A stretch of DNA of 54,018 nt from DASWIG01 sp965371445 (GTDB taxonomy: Bacteria; Acidobacteriota; Thermoanaerobaculia; Multivoradales; J023): the NCBI GenBank assembly GCA_965371445.1, contig CBDUYN010000052.1, positions 1 through 54,018 on the forward strand, written 5' to 3'. Both the position numbers and the translations under genes were made by a program. The notes beneath the pieces were generated by a model, which did no database searches, was not told the origin of the DNA, and worked only from the letters and a program-made list of their open reading frames with translations. Each line of letters begins with the position of its first letter. The stretch's first letter is position 1. Shown piece by piece: positions 1 to 8,870 of this stretch.

Positions 1-2395
1 CGGCGCGCGTGCTCTCGTCGTCGGCGCCGATCTGCGCAAAATACGCCACCGCGCTTAGCCGGACGCTCCAGTCGTCGTCCGCCAGCCGCGCTTCGACGGC
101 GGCGCGCGTGCTCTCGTCGTCGGCGCCGATCTGCGCAAAATACGCCACCGCGCTACGCCGGACGCGAAAGTCGTCGTCCGCCAGCTGCGCTTCTACGGCG
201 GCGCGCGTCTCGGGCGTCAGACCGAGCCCTACGCCGTCGCCGATCAAACCGGCTTCGTCCTCGGCGCTCCGGTCTCCGAGGGCTTCCAGCCATTCCGTCC
301 GAACCTCGGCCCGCACTGCCTCCCCGACGTTAGGGCGGTCCTCCAGACACCGGCACACGAACCGCAGGTCGCGGCGCAAACGTCCTTCCCACTCGCTCGA
401 CGGCTCCGCCAGGATCGCGCGGACGAGCGCGTCGGCCCGTACCCGCGACGCCGCGCCGACGGTGAGCCGCAGGATCTCCTCCCACTCGGGCGCGTGCAGG
501 AAGTGACGCACCACCCGGCAGCACGCCGCGTCGTCGAGCCGGTCGAGGAGGTAGAACGCGACCAGGTATTCCTGGAGGCTCAGGTGGACGAATTGGTAGC
601 GCTCGCCCCCGGCGTCGACGAGGAGCCCGGTCCGCTCGCGGATCACCTTCAAGAGGTCGCGGACGGCGCTCGTCCTCTTCGCGGTCCACTCCGGGTGGTC
701 GGCGAGGGCGTCGAGCATCCATTCCTCGAGGACGTCTTCCGGCATCTCGCGTCCTTCGAGCTCAGTCTGGGCGCGCCACGCCACCTCCGAGAGGACGCCG
801 ACCATGAGCTCGGGCTCGGGAAAGTCGAGCTTCTCCTGCTTGGGCGAGTGCTTGGCCTTCTCCCAGTGCTCCGCCAGGACCGCCACCGCCGCCTCGTAGA
901 ACTTCACCCGCCGTTCCGGGAGCCGTCCCGAGCGCGAGCGATGGACGAGGACGACGAGGGTACAGAGCATCGGGTTCTCCGCCAGCGCCCGGATGCGCGG
1001 GCGTCCCAGGACGTCGCGCGTCAGCTCGGCGGCGCGCTGCTCAGCGGTGCGCCCGCGTTCGACGTCGAAGCCCAGGCGGGCCAGGGCGAGGAACCAGCCC
1101 GTGAAGAAGCGGCCGATTCTCTCGTCGTCGAAAGCCACCATGTCAAAGATCGGCACCGAGCCCGGCAACGGCGCCGCCCGGTAGCCGTGCGGACGCGACG
1201 TCAGGACGAAGCGCGCCCGTTCGTAGAGGCTCATGAGGCGGTGGACCTCGTCGCTCACCCAGCGCCGGTGGGCCTCGTCGAAGACCTCGTCGAGGCCGTC
1301 GAGGAGGACCAGGGCGCGTTCGCCGTCGAGGATCTCATCGAGGTCCGGGAGGTGGGGCCCCACCTCGTCGCGCAGGAAGGCGTCGAGCTTCAGGGTGGCG
1401 TCGTTCTTGAGCCGCGCGGCGTAGGTCTTGAGCGTCAGGAGGATCGGGACCGTCTCCTCGGGCAGCTCCGTCGCCAGGGGACGCCCGTCGTCGTCGGCCA
1501 CCAGGGCGAGGACGAGACAGCGCGTCAGCGTGCTTTTGCCCGAGCCCGGCGGGCCAAGGATCACCAGGTGGCGCTCCCGGGCGAGGACTTCGGCGACGCG
1601 GCGCGGCTCCTCGCGGGCCTCTTGATAGACCAGGCGTCCTTCGTCGTCCTCGTCCCCTTGCCGCGGGGCGGCGTCCGCCGTCGTTCGATCCTTTTCGTCC
1701 AGGAGGCGCTTGCGCAGGAGCTCGCGTCGCTGGACGAGGGTCTCGACGAAGACCTCAGCGAGTCGGATGTTTTCGCCCGTCGTCTCCTTCTCGCGCCAGA
1801 AGAGCCCGCGGGTGTCGGCGAGGCGGTAGAGCTCGTGGACGTAGCGGCGGTAGGCGGTGAGGGTCGCGGTCTCGTCGCGGGGCTTCGGCAGCCGTCGCTC
1901 GACGAGCTCGGCGAGGCGTTCGAGGAGCACCTCTTGCCGTTCGTTCTGCGCTGTCTCGACGAGCCCGCGGACGTGGCTCTTCTGGACGGCCCGCTCGCGA
2001 AAGGCCTTACCGAGCGCGCTCCAGGCGACGAGGAAGTGGGCCTCGGTGGCGCCGGGCAGGCCGAGGCCGAGGAAGAGCTCGCGGGCGCGTCCGGCGTCGA
2101 CCTGGTCGAAGCGGACGTAGGGGAGCTGGCCGAGGACGTCGCGGAAGCCGTCGTCCTCGAAGGCGACGGCGAAGCGGGCTTCCATCGTCTCGTCGACGTC
2201 GAGGGAGGCGCGCAGGACGTCGGCGAAGGCGCGGAAGGCGGCCTCGTAGGCGTCGGCGAGCTGGTGGGCGAGGTCGCCCTTCTTGAAGACGGGCTCGACC
2301 TTGTCGCGCCAGGCGGTGCCGGCCAGCAGCTTCGCTCCGGTCGCGCCGGCCCAGCCAGCGGCTTGAGCCGCGAGGATTCCCCATTCGACGGGCAT
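1..2395 (-). CDS. NACHT NTPase with C-terminal HEAT repeats (NLR-like), partial
   Basis: The minus frame is open from an ATG at 2395 to the window edge, about 798 codons, so the C-terminus is missing. The first 230 residues or so are helical and not recognised. Walker A (GPPGSGKST) lies near residues 281-289. A NACHT-type Walker B (VLLDGLDEVFDEAHRRW) lies near residue 360, followed by the sensor-like segment VLTSRPHGY and a winged-helix/helical region. The tail is a run of 33-residue HEAT-like units containing RRSAVAYFAQIGADDES. This layout is that of STAND NTPases resembling eukaryotic NLRs, several of which act in phage defence by oligomerising after sensing a ligand with the repeats. The NACHT and HEAT calls come from the motifs. 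A defence role is inference. It is divergent from the gene at 2497. Confidence 0.85.
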   Translation of the reverse strand, partial: MPVEWGILAAQAAGWAGATGAKLLAGTAWRDKVEPVFKKGDLAHQLADAYEAAFRAFADVLRASLDVDETMEARFAVAFEDDGFRDVLGQLPYVRFDQVDAGRARELFLGLGLPGATEAHFLVAWSALGKAFRERAVQKSHVRGLVETAQNERQEVLLERLAELVERRLPKPRDETATLTAYRRYVHELYRLADTRGLFWREKETTGENIRLAEVFVETLVQRRELLRKRLLDEKDRTTADAAPRQGDEDDEGRLVYQEAREEPRRVAEVLARERHLVILGPPGSGKSTLTRCLVLALVADDDGRPLATELPEETVPILLTLKTYAARLKNDATLKLDAFLRDEVGPHLPDLDEILDGERALVLLDGLDEVFDEAHRRWVSDEVHRLMSLYERARFVLTSRPHGYRAAPLPGSVPIFDMVAFDDERIGRFFTGWFLALARLGFDVERGRTAEQRAAELTRDVLGRPRIRALAENPMLCTLVVLVHRSRSGRLPERRVKFYEAAVAVLAEHWEKAKHSPKQEKLDFPEPELMVGVLSEVAWRAQTELEGREMPEDVLEEWMLDALADHPEWTAKRTSAVRDLLKVIRERTGLLVDAGGERYQFVHLSLQEYLVAFYLLDRLDDAACCRVVRHFLHAPEWEEILRLTVGAASRVRADALVRAILAEPSSEWEGRLRRDLRFVCRCLEDRPNVGEAVRAEVRTEWLEALGDRSAEDEAGLIGDGVGLGLTPETRAAVEAQLADDDFRVRRSAVAYFAQIGADDESTRAAVEARLADDDWSVRLSAVAYFAQIGADDESTRA
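9..207. repeat. 99-bp tandem repeat inside the HEAT-coding region
   Basis: Two 99-bp units start at 9 and 108 and a third begins near 207. They are nearly identical at DNA level and encode 33-residue HEAT-like units of the minus-strand NACHT gene. Such high DNA identity suggests recent repeat expansion or conversion. Confidence 0.8.
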
Positions 2396-2496
2396 GGTGG
2401 AATCATACCGCGCGGACACGGATCTCGGTGGCCGCCGCTCGTTTGAGCGCGGGTTGCTGAGCTGATAGCCTCTCCGCAGACCCGAAAGGAGAGGCG
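2396..2496. promoter_or_regulatory. Divergent intergenic region
   Basis: This 101-bp gap separates the NACHT gene (minus) from the gene at 2497 (plus), so it must carry both start regions. GAAAGGAGAGG just before 2497 is a good ribosome-binding site. I see no clear sigma70 boxes. Confidence 0.4.
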
Positions 2497-3216
2497 ATGA
2501 CGGACGAAAGCCCTGCCAAGGACGACCCCAAGCCGGCCCCGACGGGGAGGGGCAGGCTGGTGCTCGAATACATCCGGACTCTGATCTGGCCGATCCTCGT
2601 CGGCGTGGCGGTCGTCTTCTTCTCGTCGGATATCTCGACCTTGCTCCGCGAGCGTGAGATCCAGATCGGCGACTTGAAGTTCGGGAGCCGGATCGAAGAG
2701 ATCAGCGAGATCACGACGGAGGAGCTCGAGGAGATCCGCCAATCTGTCGCCGAGCTGATTGCCAGGTCGGAGGACCCAGAGATCCGACAGGCCGCCGAGA
2801 AGATCGACCAGAGGCTCGAGAACCTTGCGGCCAACTTGGACGAAGAGGTCGACGAGCTCCGGGAAGACGTCCTGGAGACCCAGGCCGGCGGTGTGGAGGA
2901 GCACAGCCAGAGCGAAGAGGATGACGCCTCCCGCCTCGAAGAGGAAGGCTTCGCCTATCTGGCGGAACGCGATCTGGAGGGGGCTCTTACCTCCTTCAAG
3001 GGAGCCCGGGACGCCTGGCCGGAATATCACAACGTTTCCGAGATCTACCGTCTCCTCAATTCCCGGGAATCCGACCTGAAAGAAGGATCGGAGGAAGCTC
3101 GCCAGCAGGCCTGGGAAGACGTCCTGAGAAAGATTCTGGAGGAGTACTCGTGGGGCATGAACGACCAGGAGAGTAGGAAGCTTCGTCAGGCACAGGCGGC
3201 AAGCGGGTCGCGCTGA
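2497..3216 (+). CDS. Membrane-anchored coiled-coil protein of unknown function
   Basis: This 239-residue protein is not recognised. A single hydrophobic segment near residues 24-43 (IRTLIWPILVGVAVVFFSS) is followed by a long acidic, charged helical stretch (about residues 62-150, rich in E, L and R) likely to form a coiled coil. Next comes a TPR-like piece (EEGFAYLAERDLEGALTSFKGARDAWPEY) near 150-180 that suggests protein-protein contacts. A strong RBS, AAAGGAG, precedes the ATG. The order transmembrane anchor, coiled coil, TPR-like recurs in the gene at 4812-5993, so the two may be of similar type. It stands divergent from the NACHT gene and just before the duplicated HlyD copy. Function unknown. 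Confidence 0.75.
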   Translation: MTDESPAKDDPKPAPTGRGRLVLEYIRTLIWPILVGVAVVFFSSDISTLLREREIQIGDLKFGSRIEEISEITTEELEEIRQSVAELIARSEDPEIRQAAEKIDQRLENLAANLDEEVDELREDVLETQAGGVEEHSQSEEDDASRLEEEGFAYLAERDLEGALTSFKGARDAWPEYHNVSEIYRLLNSRESDLKEGSEEARQQAWEDVLRKILEEYSWGMNDQESRKLRQAQAASGSR

Positions 3217-3257
3217 ACGCCCAGGTGCCCGCGCCGAGTCAGAGCGTCGAACCTTCC

Positions 3258-4440
3258 TTACATCGTCCGCTCGACGACCGCGACGCCGTCGACGATCGAG
3301 TCCGACGGATGCAGCAACACCCGCTCGCCCTCGTCAAGCCCTGAAAGCACCTGCGCCGCAAGGCCGTTGCGCTCACCGAGCTCGATCGTCTTGAGCCACG
3401 CCTTCCCCTCCTCGACGACGAAGACCGCCCACTCCTCGCCCGAGCGGAAGAGGCTCCCGGTCGGCACCTGGACGACGTCCTCTTCTTCCCAGATGACGAT
3501 CCGCACCTCGACCCGGTAGCCGTCACCGAGTTTTTCCCACGCTTCGCGCGGATCCTCGAAGTCGACGACGACGTTGACCCGTTGCTCCTCGACGCCCAGG
3601 GCCGAGATCTTGGTGAAGCCGTAGGGCTCGACGCGGTGGACGACGCCCTGGAGCGCTTCTTTGCCGCCCCATTGCTCGATCAGGACCCGCTGCCCGCGGC
3701 GTACCTTGACAGCGTCGGTCGAGAGCAGGTCGCTCACGATCTCGAGCTGCGTCGGGTCGGCGATCTCGATCAGCGGCTCGCCCGCCGGTACCACGGCTTC
3801 GCTCTCGCGCAACCGGCGCAAGACCACGCCGTCGATCGGTGCATAGAGGGTCAAGACTTCGCCTTTCTGCACCGCCGAGCTCTGGAGAAGCGCCGCCCGC
3901 GCCACCTGGAGATCTTTCTCGGCGCTTGCGACGGCGAAGCCGGCCGCTTCGAAGGCCTCCTCACGGGTCCGAGCCTCGAGCTCGGCCGAATCGAGGCGTT
4001 CGCGCGACACGATCTCCTCGACCGCGAGCTTGCGGTACCGCTGCACCTCGTTGCTTGAGAAATCGAGCTCCGCCTGGGCGCGGTCACGCTCCGCCCGCGC
4101 GAGCCCCAACGCCGCCTCGGCGGCGCCGACGCGTGCCTCGGCTTCTGCCCGGCTGCGGGCGTCGAGCGGGATCGGGTCCGAAGGCTGGAAGCTCGCCACC
4201 ACCGTCTCGCCGCCGAAGACCTCGTCGCCGGGCTCGTGCTCGATCCTGAGCACCCGTCCGGCGACGGGTGCCGAGACCATGAAGCGGTCGCGTACCCGCG
4301 TCTCGCCTTCCTCGTCGACGGTCACGAAGAGCCCACCGCGCTTGACCGACACGAAGTCCGCCGGCAGCGGCTTGGGACAAAGCACGAGCGCGATGAGCGC
4401 GACGAGCGCCACACCAAGTATTCCGAGGACCCAGCGCGGT
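3258..4440 (-). pseudogene. HlyD-type periplasmic adaptor, duplicated copy lacking its N-terminus
   Basis: From the stop at 3258 to about 4427 this copies the intact adaptor at 7201-8412 with only scattered differences. It keeps the lipoyl/hairpin region (RAEAEARVGAAEAALGLARAERDRAQAELDF) and the beta-barrel region. Upstream of codon RWVLGILGVALVALIAL the sequence switches to permease-gene sequence, so the original ATG and first residues (MTSQQKKTRTRRF in the other copy) are gone. The only in-frame starts are a GTG at 4412 inside the membrane segment, or none. The copy is probably dead, or makes an adaptor without its cytoplasmic start. It has no ATPase or permease partner beside it. Confidence 0.8.
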
Positions 4441-4692
4441 GTCCGGCGGGAAGCGCCAGAAGCGTCAAGAAGGCCAGCTCACCGAGCAGGATGAAGGAGA
4501 TCTCACCCTGTGTAAAGCCCATGACCCGAAGGCTTGCGAGTTCGCGCGAGCGCTCCGAGAGCGAGATGCGGGCGGCGTTGTAGACGACGCCGAAGGCGAT
4601 GATCGAAGCAAAGAAGACGCTGAAGAAGATCATGATGCCCATCGATTCGTCCATCGTCTTCTTGAAGCTCGCAAGTGCCGCCGACTTCAAGG
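3260..4692. repeat. Segmental duplication, left copy (adaptor + permease end)
   Basis: This segment is a direct repeat of 7203-8870 with one internal deletion of about 0.25 kb (the equivalent of roughly 8377-8632). The two copies flank 4693-7200, which holds the TPR gene and an IS630 remnant. The few nucleotide differences indicate a recent event. Confidence 0.85.
4441..4692 (-). pseudogene. Fragment of FtsX-type ABC permease (duplicated 3' part)
   Basis: The minus strand encodes ALKSAALASFKKTMDESM and the following transmembrane segment up to LALPAG. This matches the region of the intact permease around 8632-8870. It is joined directly, and out of frame, to the truncated HlyD copy, so the last part of the permease and the HlyD start have been deleted. 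Similarity to the intact copy ends near 4692. It cannot make a functional permease. Confidence 0.8.
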
Positions 4693-4811
4693 CGGCAGAG
4701 GGCGCTTGAGGTCGACGTCCGCCGGGCTTCGGAGGTGAAAGGACCGGGGAACCCGGGTGCTTAAGAGGGCAGTGGCGCGCCTTAACGCCTCTTTGTTCAA
4801 GCGATTCAGGA

Positions 4812-5993
4812 TCACCGCCGCTGTGTGGCCATTTCTCTATAGACGCTTTCAGCATCTTCCGGCTTCCTCTGCTTCATATATACGTCGCCTAGTCTCTTCC
4901 GCGCCTCTTCCATGTCCGGCTCTATACTCAGCGTATGAAGATATTCGTCGATGGCTCTTTCGCGCTGCCCTGCCTCCTCCAGTCTGGTTGCGTATTCAAA
5001 TATTCTTGACGCAATTTCAGTGTCCAGGCGCCGAGCTTTCCTGTAGTACTCTTGAGCCTGCTCCGGCTCTCCAAGCGTCTCAAGGACCAAGCCGTAATCT
5101 GCGTAGCTAGTCGCATTCCCAAGACCTTCGTCAATGAGTTGTTTATGTTCTTTGAGGGCCTCTTCGTATCGCTTAAGAGCGAACAGAATTACGGCGCGAT
5201 TGTGACGCGCCAGAACTCCGCTCTGCGAGAGGGATATAGCCCCGTCGAAAGCATCGAGAGCGCCTGCAAGATCTCCCCGGAGATCTAGTGTGACTCCGAG
5301 TCCATTAAGCGCATCGTAGTTCTGCGGATCGATCTCGATCGCTTTCCTCAATAACTCTTCTGCTTTCTTCAGGTAGCCCCTTTCGCGCAAGATGATGCTA
5401 TAGTTGGCATATGTTATAGCTGAAACACCCTCTTCAGCATCTTTTTCGATCGCGATACCGAAATACTTAAAAGCATTCGCAAATTGGCCTTTCCTCATGT
5501 ACGCATTCCCAAGATTCATGTATGCACGTGCGTATTCGGCATCAATCTGGACAGCCTTTTCATAGGCCGCTATCGCTTTTTCCGTTTCGCCTCCAAGGGC
5601 GAGTCGGACACCATCGAGCCGCTCTGTGGGAGCATGGTCGGGAATAATTAGGCGTGCCTGTTCGATTAGATCCTTAGCGTTTGCCAATGAGTCTTTACGC
5701 TCATCAGTCAATACTCCAGGAATGTCCTGGATAAACTCTTCGTCTCTGCTGTAGGTAGATCCAAACTGGTTCTGGAGAAGAGTCTCCGCCTCGACGAGTA
5801 GTTTGTTTACTTCTTTAATTCTCTCCAGTCTTTGGTCTTGAATTATGACAAATAATCCTCCGGCGGAGAGGGCCAGGGTTGCGATGACAGCTAGCGTTTT
5901 CCAGTACTTCTCTGCAGCCACGAGTTTGAAGCGACTTACTATCCAGGGCATGAGGGCAATCGACTTGCTGAGAAGCTCTTTGATCCTATTCAT
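4812..5993 (-). CDS. Membrane-anchored TPR-repeat protein
   Basis: This 393-residue protein has one transmembrane segment near residues 31-51 (TLAVIATLALSAGGLFVII), a short coiled segment, and then at least six TPR units from about residue 120 to the end. Examples are AYMNLGNAYMRKGQFANAFKYF, ALNGLGVTLDLRGDLAGALD and YADYGLVLETLGEPEQAQEYYRK. TPR arrays scaffold protein complexes. The partner is unknown. The gene is clearly poorer in GC and uses more A/T-ending codons than its neighbours. It also lies between the two copies of the HlyD/permease duplication together with an IS630 remnant, which points to acquisition by transfer (inference). The ATG at 5993 is followed directly by MNRIKELLSKS and preceded by AAAAGAG. 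Confidence 0.85.
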   Translation of the reverse strand: MNRIKELLSKSIALMPWIVSRFKLVAAEKYWKTLAVIATLALSAGGLFVIIQDQRLERIKEVNKLLVEAETLLQNQFGSTYSRDEEFIQDIPGVLTDERKDSLANAKDLIEQARLIIPDHAPTERLDGVRLALGGETEKAIAAYEKAVQIDAEYARAYMNLGNAYMRKGQFANAFKYFGIAIEKDAEEGVSAITYANYSIILRERGYLKKAEELLRKAIEIDPQNYDALNGLGVTLDLRGDLAGALDAFDGAISLSQSGVLARHNRAVILFALKRYEEALKEHKQLIDEGLGNATSYADYGLVLETLGEPEQAQEYYRKARRLDTEIASRIFEYATRLEEAGQRERAIDEYLHTLSIEPDMEEARKRLGDVYMKQRKPEDAESVYREMATQRR

Positions 5994-6186
5994 CTCTTTT
6001 CCATCCCATCTGTTGGTTCTCTCTCCTTACTCAACGCAAAGGCGCTGAGGGCGGTCAAATCTTGCAGGCAGATCTTTCTAGTCCTATTTAGGCGACCTAG
6101 ACGATCGATTCCAAGTTAGTGTCGCAATTGCTGTCCGATTCTGGTACCCTTGGCCCTGGGCCACAGTGCCGGTCCAAGGAGAACCC

Positions 6187-6870
6187 ATGCCGTTCCAGCG
6201 ACAGCGACCCGATCTGATCCTCACGGACGAGCAGCGCAGCACCTTGACCACCGTCAGCCGTTCCCGCACCGACCAGCAACGGCGGGTCGAGCGAGCGCGG
6301 ATCCTGCTGGCGTACGCCGAGGGCGAGAGCATCTCCGCCCTCGCCCAGAGACTGGGAACGGCGCAAGGTCGAGCGCCTCGTCGACAAAGCTCTCCAACTG
6401 GGGCCTTTGGCGGCCCTTGACGACTTGAAGCGCCGTGGACGCCCGGCGGAGATCTTCCCCAAGGCTCGAGCCTGGCTGTGCGCCTTGGCCTGCCAGAAGC
6501 CCAAAGAGTTGGGCTACTCCTCCGAGCTTTGGACCACCGAGCTTCTGGCCCGACATGCCCGCGAGCATTGCGCAGAAGCAGGGCATCCGAGCCTCGCTCA
6601 GCTTTCTCGAGGGACCGTCTCCAAGATCCTGAACCGCAGCGATCTGCGGCCCCACAAGTTGCACTACTACTTGGAGCGCCGGGACCCGGAGTTCGACCGC
6701 AAGATGGTGGAAGTGCTCCATGTCCACCGCGAGGTGGAGTTGATCCGCGAGCAAGGAGGCGATCCGGCCACCTCGACGACGGCTTATCTCTCGTATGACG
6801 AGAAGCCCGGCATCTAAGCGATCGGCACCACCTCTCCCGATCTCCCTCCGGTGCCGGGAGCTTTCGACCG
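6187..6870 (+). pseudogene. IS630-family transposase remnant
   Basis: The first frame gives MPFQRQRPDLILTDEQ and a helix-turn-helix region (RARILLAYAEGESISALAQRLG). After a frameshift near 6360 the reading continues as KVERLVDKALQLGPLAALDD and CQKPKELGYSSELWTTELLA, through RGTVSKIL and LERRDPEFDRKM, to SYDEKPGI. That last motif carries the first DDE aspartate. A TAA at 6816-6818 replaces the glutamine usually found next. The frame then continues AIGTTSPDLPPVPG until similarity stops near 6860. The second and third catalytic acids are missing. The element is dead through a frameshift, a nonsense codon and a 3' truncation. Confidence 0.85.
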
Positions 6871-6996
6871 CATCTACCGGCGGCCGAGCTCGGAGTCGGA
6901 AATGATGGACCAGGTCGTAGAGCTTCGCGATCTTCTCGTCGGGGACCATCGCGACCTCTTCTTCGACCTTCCTACGGATCATGGATGGGCTCATGT
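6865..6996 (-). pseudogene. Possible antitoxin-like remnant
   Basis: The minus strand reads MSPSMIRRKVEEEVAMVPDE followed by KIAKLYDLVHHFRLR before losing sense at the IS630 junction. The amphipathic 'EEVAMVPDEKIAKLYDLVHHFRL' pattern resembles the N-terminus of small DUF2281/VapB-like antitoxins. It is very short and has no toxin partner, so this is only a weak suggestion. Confidence 0.3.
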
Positions 6997-7119
6997 TGGG
7001 CTCCGTATGGTTCTTCGGGAGCGCTCGCCGGCTCCTAGAGACCATCGACTGCGCTCGGGGTGCTACCCCGCCGCCTGATCCTATCGCGAAGACCGCTCAG
7101 GTCCAAATCAGCGAACGGT

Positions 7120-7144
7120 AGCTGTCAAGTACTTCTTGACAGCT
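7120..7144. repeat. 10-bp perfect hairpin near the IS630 remnant
   Basis: AGCTGTCAAG (7120-7129) is the exact reverse complement of CTTGACAGCT (7135-7144) around a 5-nt loop. It sits in the junction DNA just before the right copy of the HlyD duplication. There is no T-run, so an intrinsic terminator is unlikely. It may be an element end or a rearrangement scar. Confidence 0.5.
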
Positions 7145-7200
7145 GCTCCCTCAAACAAGGTCTGGACGTGACGAGGGAAGGCCTGGACGTGGCAGGGGGT

Positions 7201-8412
7201 CTACATCGTCCGCTCGACGACCGCGACGCCGTCGACGATCGAATCCGACGGATGCAGCAACACCCGTTCGCCCTCGTCAAGCCCTGAAAGCACCTGCGCC
7301 GCAAGGCCGTTGCGCTCACCGAGCTCGATCGTCTTGAGCCACGCCTTCCCCTCCTCGACGACGAAGACCGTCCAGTCCTCGCCCGAGCGGAAGAGGCTCC
7401 CGGTCGGCACCTGGACGACGTCCTCTTCCTCCCAGATGACGATCCGTACCTCGACGCGGTAGCCGTCGCCGAGCTTTTCCCACGCTTCGCGCGGATCCTC
7501 GAAGTCGACGACGACGTTGACCCGTTGTTCCTCGACGCCCAGGGCCGAGATCTTGGTGAAGCCGTAGGGCTCGACGCGGCGGACGACGCCCTGGAGCGCT
7601 TCTTTGCCACCCCATTGCTCGATCAGGACCCGCTGCCCGCGGCGTACCTTGACAGCGTCGGTCGAGAGCAGGTCGCTCACGATCTCGAGCTGCGTCGGGT
7701 CGGCGATCTCGATCAGCGGCTCGCCCGCCGGTACCACGGCTTCGCTCTCGCGCAACCGGCGCAAGACCACGCCGTCGATCGGTGCATAGAGGGTCAAGAC
7801 TTCGCCTTTCTGCACCGCCGAGCTCTGGAGAAGCGCCGCCCGCGCCGCCTGGAGATCTTTTTCGGCGCTTGCGACGGCGAAGCCGGCCGCTTCGAGGGCC
7901 TCCTCACGGGTCCGAGCCTCGAGCTCGGCCGAGTCGAGGCGTTCGCGCGACACGATCTCCTCGACCGCGAGCTTGCGGTAGCGCTGCACCTCGTTGCTTG
8001 AGAAATCGAGCTCCGCCTGGGCGCGGTCGCGCTCCGCCCGCGCGAGCCCCAACGCCGCCTCGGCGGCGCCGACGCGCGCCTCGGCTTCCGCCCGGCTGCG
8101 GGCGTCGAGCGGGATCGGGTCCGAAGGCTGGAAGCTCGCCACCACCGTCTCGCCGCCGAAGACCTCGTCGCCGGGCTCGTGCTCGATCCTGAGCACCCGT
8201 CCGGCGACGGGTGCCGAGACCATGAAGCGGTCGCGAACCCGCGTCTCGCCTTCCTCGTCGACGGTCACGAAGAGCCCGCCGCGCTCGACCGGCGCGAAGT
8301 CCGCCGGCAGCGGCTTGGGACGAAGCGCGAGCGCGATGAGCGCGACGAGCGCCACACCAAGTATTCCGAGGACAAAGCGCCGTGTCCGGGTCTTTTTCTG
8401 CTGAGAAGTCAT
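7201..8412 (-). CDS. HlyD/MFP-family periplasmic adaptor of ABC efflux pump
   Basis: This 403-residue protein is probably the periplasmic adaptor that links the inner-membrane ABC permease to an outer-membrane exit channel. A basic start (MTSQQKKTRTRRF) leads into one membrane anchor (about residues 14-31). Next comes the lipoyl half-motif APVAGRVLRIEHEPGDEV, a long alpha-hairpin (about residues 80-180), the second lipoyl half (LYAPIDGVVLRRLRESEAVVPAGEPL) and a beta-barrel/membrane-proximal end. It is the last gene of a three-gene minus-strand operon, 5 nt after the permease, with AGGGAG as RBS. An N-terminally truncated copy lies at 3258-4440. Confidence 0.9.
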   Translation of the reverse strand: MTSQQKKTRTRRFVLGILGVALVALIALALRPKPLPADFAPVERGGLFVTVDEEGETRVRDRFMVSAPVAGRVLRIEHEPGDEVFGGETVVASFQPSDPIPLDARSRAEAEARVGAAEAALGLARAERDRAQAELDFSSNEVQRYRKLAVEEIVSRERLDSAELEARTREEALEAAGFAVASAEKDLQAARAALLQSSAVQKGEVLTLYAPIDGVVLRRLRESEAVVPAGEPLIEIADPTQLEIVSDLLSTDAVKVRRGQRVLIEQWGGKEALQGVVRRVEPYGFTKISALGVEEQRVNVVVDFEDPREAWEKLGDGYRVEVRIVIWEEEDVVQVPTGSLFRSGEDWTVFVVEEGKAWLKTIELGERNGLAAQVLSGLDEGERVLLHPSDSIVDGVAVVERTM

Positions 8413-8870
8413 CGTTCTTACTCCCTGGTTTTCAAGACTTCCACCAGGTCGAGCCGGTCGAGCCGGCGCCGCACGACGAGGCCGGAGACGATGGCCGCGA
8501 AGATCACCGTCAGGACGGAAAAGCCGGCGGTGCGGGCTGAAACGACGAGGGGAAAACGGTAAAGCTCCGTGTCGTAGGCCTCGCAGGTCAACCAGGCGAG
8601 GCTGTAGCCGAGCGCGATCCCGACAGGGAGAGCCAAAAGCGTCAAGAAGGCCAGCTCACCCAGCAGGATGAAGGAGATCTCACCCCGCGTAAAGCCCATC
8701 ACCCGAAGGCTGGCGAGCTCGCGCGAGCGTTCCGAGAGCGAGATGCGGGCGGCGTTGTAGACGACGCCGAAGGCGATGATCGAAGCGAAGAAGACGCTGA
8801 AGAAAATCATGATGCCCATCGATTCGTCCATCGTCTTCTTGAAGCTCGCGAGCGCCGCTGATTTCAAGGC
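7203..8870. repeat. Segmental duplication, right (parental) copy
   Basis: This is the intact source of the duplicated segment at 3260-4692. It contains the whole adaptor gene and the last 450 bp of the permease gene. The copies are in the same orientation, about 2.5 kb apart. Confidence 0.85.

Noticed and set aside
494..2446. Long plus-strand open frame across the NACHT gene
   Set aside because: It is the mirror of the minus-strand gene, which has Walker A, Walker B and HEAT motifs. The plus frame has none and is biased in composition.
7120..7144. Intrinsic terminator
   Set aside because: The 10-bp stem has no following T-run on either strand.
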